This document shows, in pieces, positions 27,998 to 36,422 of a stretch of 64,000 nucleotides of DNA (position 1 is its first letter; each line of letters opens with the position of its first letter). This DNA is from Alicyclobacillus fructus (lineage in GTDB: Bacteria; Bacillota; Bacilli; Alicyclobacillales; Alicyclobacillaceae), in assembly GCF_017329605.1 (NCBI RefSeq), contig NZ_JAFMTY010000002.1, forward strand, positions 1 through 64,000. The letters are read 5' to 3'. The notes under the pieces were generated by a model. That model made no database searches. It worked only from the letters and a program-made list of their open reading frames with translations, and was not told where the DNA came from. The translations under genes were made by a program, and so were the position numbers.

Positions 27998-29023
27998 ATG
28001 CGCGCGCTGGTGTACGACCCGGACAATGGCCTGAGGGTCGCGGAGGTGCCGATGCCGGAGCCCGGACCCGGCGAGGTGCTCGTGCAGGTGGAGGCGTGCG
28101 GCATCTGCGGGAGCGACCGGCAGCTCGTCCGCGGCGAGGGCGCGCCGTTTGGGACGTCGTATCCGGTGGTGCTGGGGCATGAGATCGCGGGACGGGTGGC
28201 GCGGCTCGGCGAAGGCGTGTCGGGATTCGCGCCTGGGGACGCCATTGTCGTGCACCCGTTTGTGCCCTGCGGCCAGTGTGCGGCGTGCGCGCGCGGCGAG
28301 GAGCACCTCTGCCCGCATCAGGGCGTCATCGGCTTCACGCGCCCGGGCGGCGACGCCGAATATGTGGCCGTGCCCGCGCAGAACGTCCTGCGCCGCCCGG
28401 AGGGGCTCGATCCGGCCGAGGCCGCCATCCTGGTGGACGCCTACGCGACGCCGTACCGGGCGATGGTTTCGGCCGGCGCGGCGGAGGAAGAGGCGGTGCT
28501 CGTTCTCGGCACCGGAGGGCTGGGGCTCGCGGCCGTGCAGATTGCGAAGGCGCTCGGGGTGCCGCAGGTCGCCGTGTTGAGCCGCAGGGAGGACGCGGGG
28601 GCGCTCGCGCTCGTCTGCGGCGCGGACGAGTTTGTGACACTGGGGGACGATCCGCGCCAGGCCGGGCGCCGGCTGAGGCGGATGGCCAAAGGCGGCCTGG
28701 GGCTTGCGCTTGACACTTCCGGGTTTGCGGATGGCGTGGCCTTCGCGCTCGACGTCCTGCGCCCGGGCGGCAAGCTCGCGACGGTGGCCATGCCCGCGGG
28801 CGACATGCCCGTCTCGTTTGCGAAGCTCGCGCGCAAAGGCGCCGCGCTGGTCGGCAGCTTCGGCTCCCGGCGGGAGGACGTGGAGGCGCTGCTTCAGATG
28901 GCGGCGGAGGGCCGAATTCAACCGGACGTGGTCGCAGGGCGAAGGCTGTCGCTCGACGAGGCGCCCGACGCCATCCAAAACCCGTTCTTCGGCCGGGACA
29001 TCATTGTGTTCGACGCGCCGTGA
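27998..29023 (+). CDS. Zinc-dependent alcohol dehydrogenase (medium-chain, MDR family)
   Basis: The 341-residue enzyme has the catalytic zinc ligands Cys34 and His61-Glu62 (ACGICGSD and GHEIAG), a complete four-cysteine structural zinc site (Cys91, 94, 97, 105 in CGQCAACARGEEHLC) and the Rossmann motif VLGTGGLGLAAVQIA. It oxidises a secondary alcohol or reduces a ketone with NAD(P)H. It follows the acyl-CoA dehydrogenase gene by one base after the stop and ends the plus-strand operon. In a route from shikimate it could act on ring hydroxyl or keto groups that must be removed; this is inference. Confidence 0.9.
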   Translation: MRALVYDPDNGLRVAEVPMPEPGPGEVLVQVEACGICGSDRQLVRGEGAPFGTSYPVVLGHEIAGRVARLGEGVSGFAPGDAIVVHPFVPCGQCAACARGEEHLCPHQGVIGFTRPGGDAEYVAVPAQNVLRRPEGLDPAEAAILVDAYATPYRAMVSAGAAEEEAVLVLGTGGLGLAAVQIAKALGVPQVAVLSRREDAGALALVCGADEFVTLGDDPRQAGRRLRRMAKGGLGLALDTSGFADGVAFALDVLRPGGKLATVAMPAGDMPVSFAKLARKGAALVGSFGSRREDVEALLQMAAEGRIQPDVVAGRRLSLDEAPDAIQNPFFGRDIIVFDAP

Positions 29024-29055
29024 CGGCGGCAAGACGGCGCCAAGGAGGGGATCCC

Positions 29056-29643
29056 ATGCCCGTGAACGTCGCCCATCAGCTGTTGGCGAAGGGATGCGCA
29101 AGCCTGTACCGGGACGTGCGCCTGTGCCTGTCGGAGCGCGCCATGGATCTGCCGGTGCGCGAGGGTGCCACGGCCGAAGATCTTCACACCTGGCTGCGCC
29201 GCCTGACCGAGGCCGAAGAAGCGCCGATTCAGCTCGCCGGGGTGCGCTACGCCCTGCTACAGGCGTTCCGCGAGTTCAAGCCCCGCCTTGAGCCCGGCGA
29301 GCGGCACGCTTGGCTGGATTTCATCCTGCGCGATCCGGCCAAAGCGCGCGCTCAGGCGTACGAGCTCCTTCTGGCGCACCCCGAGCCCGAGCTTCTCACG
29401 TCCTATTATTGGCGGCACGACGCCTGGCGAATCGCCTGGTTTCAACATGAAGGCAAGTGGTGGCAGATGTCCTGGCGGCCGGAGTCGGGCGACTGCGCGT
29501 TTCGCACCCGGTCGGAGGTGCTCGCCGAGGCCAGGCGCGACGGACAGCGGTACGATCCGCACTGGCTTCACGAGGAGCGCCTCGCGGTCCAGTTTGAGAA
29601 TGGCGACGTGATTTATTATCCTTGGCTCGCGGAGGTCCAATGA
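29056..29643 (+). CDS. Unrecognised conserved-looking protein, 195 residues
   Basis: The frame opens at 29020, but ATG 29056 has a strong AAGGAGGGG site and is the likely start. The product is soluble, acidic to neutral and rich in Trp, Tyr and Arg in its second half (LTSYYWRHDAWRIAWFQHEGKWWQMSWRP). No domain was recognised. It lies 33 bp behind the alcohol dehydrogenase and 16 bp before a small membrane protein gene, so it may be cotranscribed with them, though no functional link is evident. Confidence 0.75.
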   Translation: MPVNVAHQLLAKGCASLYRDVRLCLSERAMDLPVREGATAEDLHTWLRRLTEAEEAPIQLAGVRYALLQAFREFKPRLEPGERHAWLDFILRDPAKARAQAYELLLAHPEPELLTSYYWRHDAWRIAWFQHEGKWWQMSWRPESGDCAFRTRSEVLAEARRDGQRYDPHWLHEERLAVQFENGDVIYYPWLAEVQ

Positions 29644-29658
29644 AGGGAGCGCGGTCCT

Positions 29659-29874
29659 ATGAATCGGCCGGATGCCAAGGTCCGCAGGTACCTGTACGCC
29701 ATCGGCGTGCTTGGCGCGCTCATCGTGGTGGCGAGCACGGCGTTCTACAAGACGCACTCGGCGCTTTGGTTCATCGGCTACGTTCTCGGCTTCATCTGCA
29801 TGCTGTTGGGCGCCATGGCCGGATACGCCGCGTTTGAAGAGCGCGCGTCGAAGCGCGGCGACGATTCGAAGTGA
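29659..29874 (+). CDS. Small two-helix membrane protein
   Basis: The 71-residue product has a charged N-terminus (MNRPDAKVRR), two hydrophobic helices (about residues 12-28 and 34-56) and a charged C-terminus (EERASKRGDDSK). GAAGGAGCG precedes the ATG. It follows the 195-residue protein closely. No family was recognised; small proteins of this shape often assist larger membrane complexes. Confidence 0.7.
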   Translation: MNRPDAKVRRYLYAIGVLGALIVVASTAFYKTHSALWFIGYVLGFICMLLGAMAGYAAFEERASKRGDDSK

Positions 29875-29986
29875 CGTTTCGGACGGCGGAACGCGCAAGG
29901 GCCGGTTTCCAATAGCTTTCGCTCATGCAGGACTCCCTCGCCGCGCAGATTAGGGACTGCAATCGGTCGAGGGAGGGAGATGGCGC

Positions 29987-30220
29987 ATGCCGAATCCGGA
30001 CAACCGCGCGGACAACGTCGAGCGCCTGCAGGAGGCCATTCACAACACCATGGAAAACCTGCACGAGGCGGAGGACTTTCTGGCCGCGCACGCGGACGAG
30101 ATGAACCCGAAGGACGTGCGGAATTTGGTCGCCAAGAACGAGCGTCGCCGCCGCGCGATTGAAGGGTTCCGCGAGGAAATCCGGGACGAAGCGCACGACG
30201 CCCGGGATCGCCTGCAATGA
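29987..30220 (+). CDS. tlp: Small acid-soluble spore protein Tlp
   Basis: The 77-residue hydrophilic, helical protein matches Tlp: NPDNRADNVERLQEAIHNTMENLHEAEDF near the N-terminus and VAKNERRRRAIEGFREEIRDEA towards the end. Tlp is a minor protein of the spore core, made in the forespore. The GAGGGAG site lies 9 bp before ATG 29987. A sporulation (sigma-G) promoter would be expected, but I could not point to one confidently. Its presence shows that the organism forms endospores. Confidence 0.9.
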   Translation: MPNPDNRADNVERLQEAIHNTMENLHEAEDFLAAHADEMNPKDVRNLVAKNERRRRAIEGFREEIRDEAHDARDRLQ

Positions 30221-30222
30221 GG

Positions 30223-30251
30223 AAAAGGAGCTGCCGGAAGGCAGCTCCTTT

Positions 30252-30253
<2 letters not shown>
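30223..30253. terminator. Bidirectional rho-independent terminator between tlp and proS
   Basis: AAAAGGAGCTGCC and GGCAGCTCCTTTT pair perfectly around GGAA, with T-runs in both directions. It sits between the convergent tlp (plus) and proS (minus) stops and serves both. Confidence 0.93.
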
Positions 30254-32205
<1,952 letters not shown>

Positions 32206-32385
32206 TCACCACTCGTCCCGCACCTCGAGTACCTGTTGAATCCGTTCCCCGGCGGCCTTGGTGAGCGCTCGCACCACGTTTTCTTCTAGGACCTAGAAGT
32301 TACACGGGTGAGCAGGAGCAGCCAACTCTTGCACCGCCGACCACACGGGCAGGAAAGCGAAGAAGGCGCGTCGAATACCCAACAT
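32206..32385 (-). pseudogene. Broken copy of the minus-strand small ORF inside the left repeat
   Basis: Read on the minus strand from ATG 32385, the frame gives MLGIRRAFFAFLPVW, LAAPAHPCNF, then an in-frame TAG, then EENVVRALTKAAGERIQQVLEVRDEW and a stop. It is the counterpart of the intact frame at 33721-33957. The two differ by a 9-base in-frame indel and several substitutions, a pattern that fits former protein coding. Confidence 0.4.
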
Positions 32386-32511
32386 CAGAGACCTCAAGAG
32401 ACCTCACTCCTCTGACCGCGCTGCAACGCGGGGATTTTGTTGTCGAGAGTGAGGTCTCTTCTCTTTTACCTTGGAACCCCCTCCCTGAAGCAAACCCTAC
32501 TGAAGCTTGAT
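32209..32511 (+). repeat. Left copy of a ~300-bp direct repeat flanking the Rpn genes
   Basis: The segment beginning CCACTCG and ending AAGCTTGAT recurs at 33790-34086 in the same orientation with high identity. Both copies contain a perfect 13-bp stem (here 32396-32408 with 32448-32460, AAGAGACCTCACT / AGTGAGGTCTCTT) enclosing a smaller CCGCG-CTGCAA-CGCGG hairpin followed by GATTTTGTT. Confidence 0.88.
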
Positions 32512-32557
32512 CGTGCAAAGGGAGAGCGGCGCGGTATACTGGAGGCAAACGAACACG

Positions 32558-33378
32558 ATGGAGATTGCACGAACCGGAAATGATATTGTGGCGAAACACC
32601 TGACCAACGCGTTGGCAGGCGAGGTGCTGTCGGTCATCGGTATCCATAACGCGCGTGTGGTGCGCGCATTGCCGACGGAGTTGCCAAAGGTCGAGGTGCG
32701 ACAGGAGTTCACGGACATCATGTTGGAGTTGGCCGATGGCCGCCTGTTGCATCTCGAGTTCCAGACGACGCGGGAGCCGAATCTGTACCGATTCGGTGCA
32801 TATGATTGGGCGATTGCCCTGAGCGGTACAAGCGGCCGATCCGAACGGTGGTGTTGTATACGCGCGACGTGACCGAGGCGCCGTCGGAATTGGACGCCGG
32901 GAGTATGCAATACACCGTCGAGAATGTGTACCTGAGCCACTTAGACGGGGACGCGGCGCTGCAGATCGTGAAGCGCCACCTGTCCGCGCATGAGTGGACG
33001 GAGGAAGACCGGGTGCGGCTGGCGTTCGCGTTCCACATGAGGTTTGAGCGCCGGACGCGGGATGAGGCGTTTGAGGAGATCATCGAGGTTGTGCAGCGCT
33101 TGCCAGATGGGCATGAACAGAACTATTTGGCGGCGCTGATTCTCGGCTTCAGCGGACGTGTGATGGCGGATGAACAGAAGCAACAACCGAGGAGGGTGTT
33201 GGAGATGACGGACTTTCTAAAGGAGCTGGAGAAAGAGTTTGTAGAAAAGGGCGAGTGGTTGAAAGCTCGGGAGATTGCTGAACGCATGTTCCGTAAGGGA
33301 GCTTCAATTTCCGATGTCATAGAGTTAACGGGACTGTCAGAGCAAGACGCGGAAGAGATTCGCAAGAACGTGCATTAA
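32558..33378 (+). pseudogene. Rpn-family recombination-promoting nuclease/putative transposase, frameshifted
   Basis: The first frame (ATG 32558) encodes MEIARTGNDIVAKHLTNAL and the PD-(D/E)XK-type core EFTDIMLELADGRLLHLEFQ (Asp then Glu-x-Gln), and stops at 32872. The second frame (from about 32815, -1 relative) continues with ERYKRPIRTVVLYTRDVTEAPSEL, SGRVMADEQKQQ and the C-terminal helical module to 33378. Joined near 32815-32825 they give a normal Rpn protein of about 273 residues. One lost base would explain the break. A programmed shift is possible, but no classical slippery heptamer is seen there. Rpn proteins are DNA nucleases that raise recombination and act in phage defence. Confidence 0.8.
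33205..33378 (+). CDS. Candidate intragenic small protein: C-terminal module of the Rpn gene
   Basis: ATG 33205 lies inside the second Rpn frame and has a perfect AGGAGGG Shine-Dalgarno (33190-33196) 8 bp upstream, unusual for an internal codon. Initiation here would give a 57-residue protein starting MTDFLKELEKEFVEKGEW and ending EIRKNVH, with the HTH-like ASISDVIELTGLSEQDAEEI in its second half. E. coli rpn genes are reported to make such intragenic small proteins, which restrain the full-length nuclease. The same module is repeated as a separate ORF just downstream. Expression is inferred from the ribosome site only. Confidence 0.5.
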   Translation: MTDFLKELEKEFVEKGEWLKAREIAERMFRKGASISDVIELTGLSEQDAEEIRKNVH

Positions 33379-33400
33379 CAGGTACGTGAGGGTGTTGGAG

Positions 33401-33574
33401 ATGACGGATTTCCTCAAGGAACTGGAGAAGGAGTTTGTCGAAAAAGGTGAGTGGTTAAAAGCACGCGAAATTGCGAATAACCTGCTTGCAGAAGGTGTTC
33501 CTACGAAAGTAATTGAAAAGGCGACTGGACTGTCACGCGAAGAGCTTGAAGAACTTAAGAAGCATCTGCATTGA
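33401..33574 (+). CDS. Free-standing paralogue of the Rpn C-terminal module, 57 residues
   Basis: ATG 33401 (GAGGG 8 bp upstream) opens a 57-residue frame whose first 25 residues, from MTDFLKELEK through AREIA, are identical to the internal module at 33205. Its second half differs (NNLLAEGVPTKVIEKATGLSREELEELKKHLH) but keeps the helix-turn-helix-like pattern G-hydrophobic-IEKATGLSREEL. It begins 22 bp after the Rpn stop. Conservation of length and start region suggests a working small protein, perhaps an alternative partner or antitoxin for Rpn nucleases; this is inference. Confidence 0.65.
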   Translation: MTDFLKELEKEFVEKGEWLKAREIANNLLAEGVPTKVIEKATGLSREELEELKKHLH

Positions 33575-33585
33575 AGATCCCGGGG

Positions 33586-33720
33586 ATGACGGATTTGTTG
33601 CGTGAGCTGGAGCGGGAGATTGAGGAGAAGGGAACATTCACAAGGCGAGCTCTTGAAAGCGCGCGAGATTGCCCATAACTTGCTCGCGCTTCGTCTACAT
33701 AGCGCTTCACTTGCTAAAAT
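33586..33720 (+). pseudogene. Third, degenerate copy of the Rpn C-terminal module
   Basis: ATG 33586 reads MTDLLRELEREIEEKG and then shifts frame at an insertion-like TTCACAAG; the other frame resumes with GELLKAREIAHNLLAL. The pieces align with the two modules upstream, so this is a third tandem copy that has lost its reading frame. Confidence 0.65.
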
Positions 33721-33957
33721 TCATGCACACTCGCCGAGTTCCCAAAATGACCACGAATCCCATTCACGCTTATCCCGTTGCTCCGCTAACCACTCGTTCC
33801 GCACCTCGAGTACCTGTTGAATCCGTTCCCCGGCGGCCGTGGTGAGCGCTCCCACCACGTTTTCTTCCCGGACCGAGAAGTTACATGGGTGAGCAGGAGC
33901 AGCCAAAGTCGACCACGCGTGTAGGAAAGCGAAGAAGGCGCGTCGAATAACCAACAT
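33721..33957 (-). CDS. Possible small protein on the minus strand of the right repeat
   Basis: From ATG 33957 (GAGG 7 bp upstream on the minus strand) a 78-residue frame gives a hydrophobic N-terminus (MLVIRRAFFAFLHAW) and a charged C-terminus (AGERIQQVLEVRNEWLAEQRDKREW). The related left repeat preserves this frame apart from one stop and shows an in-frame 9-base indel, which argues for past selection on coding. No family was recognised. It could still be chance. Confidence 0.35.
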   Translation of the reverse strand: MLVIRRAFFAFLHAWSTLAAPAHPCNFSVREENVVGALTTAAGERIQQVLEVRNEWLAEQRDKREWDSWSFWELGECA

Positions 33958-34086
33958 CAGAGACCTCAAGAGACCTCACTCCTCTGACCGCGCTGCAACG
34001 CGGGGATTTTGTTGTCGACAGTGAGGTCTCTTCTCTCTTACCTTTACCTTGGCAATCCCCCGAGGCAAACCCTACTCAAGCTTGAT
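33790..34086 (+). repeat. Right copy of the ~300-bp direct repeat flanking the Rpn genes
   Basis: It matches 32209-32511 nearly end to end. The 13-bp stem is conserved exactly (33968-33980 with 34020-34032), as is the inner CCGCG/CGCGG hairpin. Together the copies bracket the Rpn gene and its module array, about 1.9 kb in all, as direct rather than inverted repeats. Confidence 0.88.
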
Positions 34087-34111
34087 ACGCTTGGGCGCGG
34101 TGGAGGGCAGC

Positions 34112-34609
34112 TCATTCGCCTTCGGATTCGTCTTTCTCCTCGTGGCTCTTGCCGCCTTGGTTGCCGTTATCCGGCAAGGGCCGCAGAGCAGCATCCCGAG
34201 ACTCGGCGTTCTGGCTGTCCGCCCTATTCGTTTGGGTCCGCGGCTTCGCCTCATACGCCTGCTCCCGTTCGCGCAAATAGGCCGCCAGAACCTCCAGCAG
34301 TCGCGCAGGGTGGGAGAGCGCGTCGGCCTCGGCGAGCCGGCGCGCCATATCCATGTACGACGCCTGCGCCTCTTCTTCGTCCTCGCTGAGTTGAACCGAC
34401 GCCCTCCGGTCCGCATCGTCCACGAGCGATTCCATCGGCACGCCGTACACACTTGCGAGTCTCGCGACAATGTGGAACGAGGGGTTTCGGCGCGTCCCAT
34501 TTTCAATTGCACTCAAGTGGCTGACGGAAAGCCCTGCGGCCGCGGCCACCTGGGCCAGTGTCCAGCCGCGCTCTTCGCGAAGTTGGCGAAGGCGCTGTCC
34601 AAGGCTCAT
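34112..34609 (-). CDS. XRE-family transcriptional regulator
   Basis: The 165-residue protein has an N-terminal helix-turn-helix (about residues 3-60: LGQRLRQLREERGWTLAQVAAAAGLS, then HLSAIENGTRRNPS), a central helical region rich in acidic residues and a disordered tail with NQGGKSHEEKDESEGE. ATG 34609 with GAAGGGAGC upstream is preferred to the longer frame from 34639. It lies just outside the right Rpn repeat. A small DNA-binding regulator with an unknown target; the divergent XRE gene at 35349 is only distantly similar. Confidence 0.85.
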   Translation of the reverse strand: MSLGQRLRQLREERGWTLAQVAAAAGLSVSHLSAIENGTRRNPSFHIVARLASVYGVPMESLVDDADRRASVQLSEDEEEAQASYMDMARRLAEADALSHPARLLEVLAAYLREREQAYEAKPRTQTNRADSQNAESRDAALRPLPDNGNQGGKSHEEKDESEGE

Positions 34610-34706
34610 GGGCCAAGCTCCCTTCGGCGGTGTCCACAAATGTGTGACGTTCTACACAAATGTAGACAAAAACGCGGAAGGGATCAATGACGGATGGTGT
34701 GCATTT

Positions 34707-35252
34707 TCATGCTATCGGAAGGGCAAACAGGCGCACCGCTTCTCCGGCGGCGAACGACCGCCGCTTCCAGTACGCCCACCACGGGTGATTCGGTTCTCCT
34801 TCGTATACAGTCGCGTCGGGATAGACTTTCAGGAACGCCCGTGCGGCGCGGGCGTGATGGACCGGGATGCAGGCCACGAGCCAATTCGCGCCAAGTCGCG
34901 AAGCTTCGTCCTTCGCCCAGTGTTTGAGCTGCGCGTTCAATCCTGTGCCGCGCGCACTCGGGGCGATGAAGGTCCCCACCTCCATTGCGCGCCCGAGGGC
35001 CGGGTCGTTGTCGAACGCGAGCGTGATGGCCGCATAGCCCACCGGGCAGTCCTCGAGCGCCATGGCGATGGCGACGGCCGCGTCTCCCAGCCATGCTCCG
35101 ATCTGCCAGGACTCCATGAGTTTCAACCACGCTTGACGATCGCGGACGTCCCGCGGCCAGTCCGGGCAGCCCGCGCACTGGCGGTACAGCGCGTCCAGCG
35201 CATCCCAGTCGTTCATGGAGAGGCGAAAAACGGCGCCGTCTACACGCTCCAC
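34707..35252 (-). CDS. GNAT-family N-acetyltransferase
   Basis: The 181-residue protein has the GNAT layout: a beta-strand with PVGYAAITLAF, a mid-region METGTFIAPSARGTGLN-like segment (actual GTFIAPSARGTGLNAQLKHWA, acetyl-CoA-binding R-G-x-G motif) and the aromatic C-terminal strand. It transfers an acetyl group from acetyl-CoA to an amine. GTG 35252 has AAGGGG at 6 bp and is chosen over the longer frame to 35366, which would run through the divergent promoter region. Substrate unknown. Confidence 0.75.
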   Translation of the reverse strand: MERVDGAVFRLSMNDWDALDALYRQCAGCPDWPRDVRDRQAWLKLMESWQIGAWLGDAAVAIAMALEDCPVGYAAITLAFDNDPALGRAMEVGTFIAPSARGTGLNAQLKHWAKDEASRLGANWLVACIPVHHARAARAFLKVYPDATVYEGEPNHPWWAYWKRRSFAAGEAVRLFALPIA

Positions 35253-35348
35253 GGACAACCCCTTCTTCCATCGAAAAATCCCACTACCGCCCAGCCGCGA
35301 ATTCTGATATGATTTTTTCAATCGTAGAAATGTAACGGAGTGGTTCGC

Positions 35349-35597
35349 GTGGCGGAACTTGCCCAACGCTTACGATACTATCGCAAATTGCGCGGGTTGT
35401 CAGTCCGCGAGTTGGCGGAGAAGGCCGGCGTGAGCGTGAGCTACATTTACGCCATTGAGTCGGGTGCGCGCGGCAGCAACGCGTCCAAACTCGGGCTCAT
35501 CGCGGAGGCGCTGGGCGTGAGCCTGAGCGACCTGTGGGGCGACGCTCCACGCGACGAGCGCAACGAGACTCATCCTCCCGATCCTCCGAGCAGCTGA
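35349..35597 (+). CDS. Small XRE-family regulator (HTH only)
   Basis: The 82-residue product is almost entirely one helix-turn-helix domain: ELAQRLRYYRKLRGLSVRELAEKAG, SVSYIYAIESGARGS, then a Pro-rich tail. GTG 35349 has AACGGAG at 9 bp; GTG 35340 is an alternative that lacks room for a ribosome site. It is transcribed divergently from the acetyltransferase gene and may control it. SinR-like single-domain regulators are the closest functional type. Confidence 0.8.
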   Translation: MAELAQRLRYYRKLRGLSVRELAEKAGVSVSYIYAIESGARGSNASKLGLIAEALGVSLSDLWGDAPRDERNETHPPDPPSS

Positions 35598-35699
35598 TGC
35601 CCATGTCGCCGCCACAACAGACTCCGAATGCGGTATGCTGAGTCTCATACGAGGCCAACTGACCATCGCCAGGTAGGCGGTGCGCAAGGAGGATGTGCG

Positions 35700-35885
35700 T
35701 TGGAGACGGAAGCGGAGCGCGGTTATCAGGATGCCATCCGGCATGTCGCGCGTGCCCTCGAGCACCGGCGGCATAAGCTGGAGGAGGCCAATCCCGACGA
35801 GTTCGAGGGCGGTGCAGACGAGCGGCGGGCTCGAATGGACGAGATCGACCACCTGCTGGAGGTCATTCGCACGCTGAAGCGGTGA
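35700..35885 (+). CDS. Small unrecognised helical protein
   Basis: TTG 35700 lies 9 bp behind a strong AAGGAGG, giving a 61-residue charged, helical product (YQDAIRHVARALEHRRHKLEEAN, then MDEIDHLLEVIRTLKR). It resembles a short coiled-coil hairpin. No family was recognised. It lies between the small XRE gene and the convergent hemerythrin gene. Confidence 0.6.
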   Translation: METEAERGYQDAIRHVARALEHRRHKLEEANPDEFEGGADERRARMDEIDHLLEVIRTLKR

Positions 35886-35914
35886 GGCCGGCGGCGCCGC
35901 CCCGGCCGGGCGCT

Positions 35915-36385
35915 TCAGGCGTCCGCATCTGGCTCGGGTTTCGCGTACGGCGAGGACGCTCGATGCTCTTCGAAAAACGGCGCCAACCGCGTCAGATCCG
36001 GCTCTTGAAGCGTCTCCTCGATGAGCGGGAAGATGACCTGTTCTTCCAAGTGGACGTGCGCGCGCAAGGCCGATCCCAATTCAGCCAGCACGGAGGTGTC
36101 GCCATCGTCGAGCGCGCGGCTCACGAGGCTGCGGATCCGGACGTGATCGAGCAGCATCTGGGCGATCTCGTCGCGATCCAGGCTTCCGTACTTGGCGTAC
36201 GCAGGAAGCAGGATTTCCTCCTCCTCGCGAAAGTGCGCCTGTCCGCCGTTGTCCCAAAAGCGGCGCAACTCCGCCAGGAGATCGGGGAGTGGTTGCTCTT
36301 CGCGCGTCAGATGCATGGCGACGACGAGCGCGTAGTGGTGATGGCGGGAGAGCGGTTGCAGCGCTTCGTGGCGGCGCTTGCCCAT
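35915..36385 (-). CDS. Hemerythrin-like domain protein
   Basis: The 156-residue helical protein has the histidine/carboxylate pattern of a di-iron hemerythrin: LSRHHHYALVVAMH, AHFREEEEILLPAY, LLDHVRIRSL and HVHLEEQVIFPLIEE. Such proteins bind oxygen or nitric oxide, or protect iron-sulfur repair (Ric/YtfE relatives). It is followed 37 bp upstream on the same strand by the multicopper oxidase stop, so the two genes could be cotranscribed. With the DUF2249 and Crp/Fnr genes nearby, a role in NO or oxygen handling is likely but inferred. Confidence 0.85.
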   Translation of the reverse strand: MGKRRHEALQPLSRHHHYALVVAMHLTREEQPLPDLLAELRRFWDNGGQAHFREEEEILLPAYAKYGSLDRDEIAQMLLDHVRIRSLVSRALDDGDTSVLAELGSALRAHVHLEEQVIFPLIEETLQEPDLTRLAPFFEEHRASSPYAKPEPDADA

Positions 36386-36422
36386 GGCTTGACTCCTCCT
36401 CTGCGGTTCGATGCCCGCTGAT

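Noticed and set aside
22240-28245. Long minus-strand frames (524, 394, 598 and 538 residues)
   Set aside because: They lie antisense to the FadH-like, SDR, ligase and dehydrogenase genes and look like GC-driven shadow frames.
34470-35312. 280-residue plus-strand frame
   Set aside because: Antisense to the XRE and GNAT genes, with no motif and an implausible composition.
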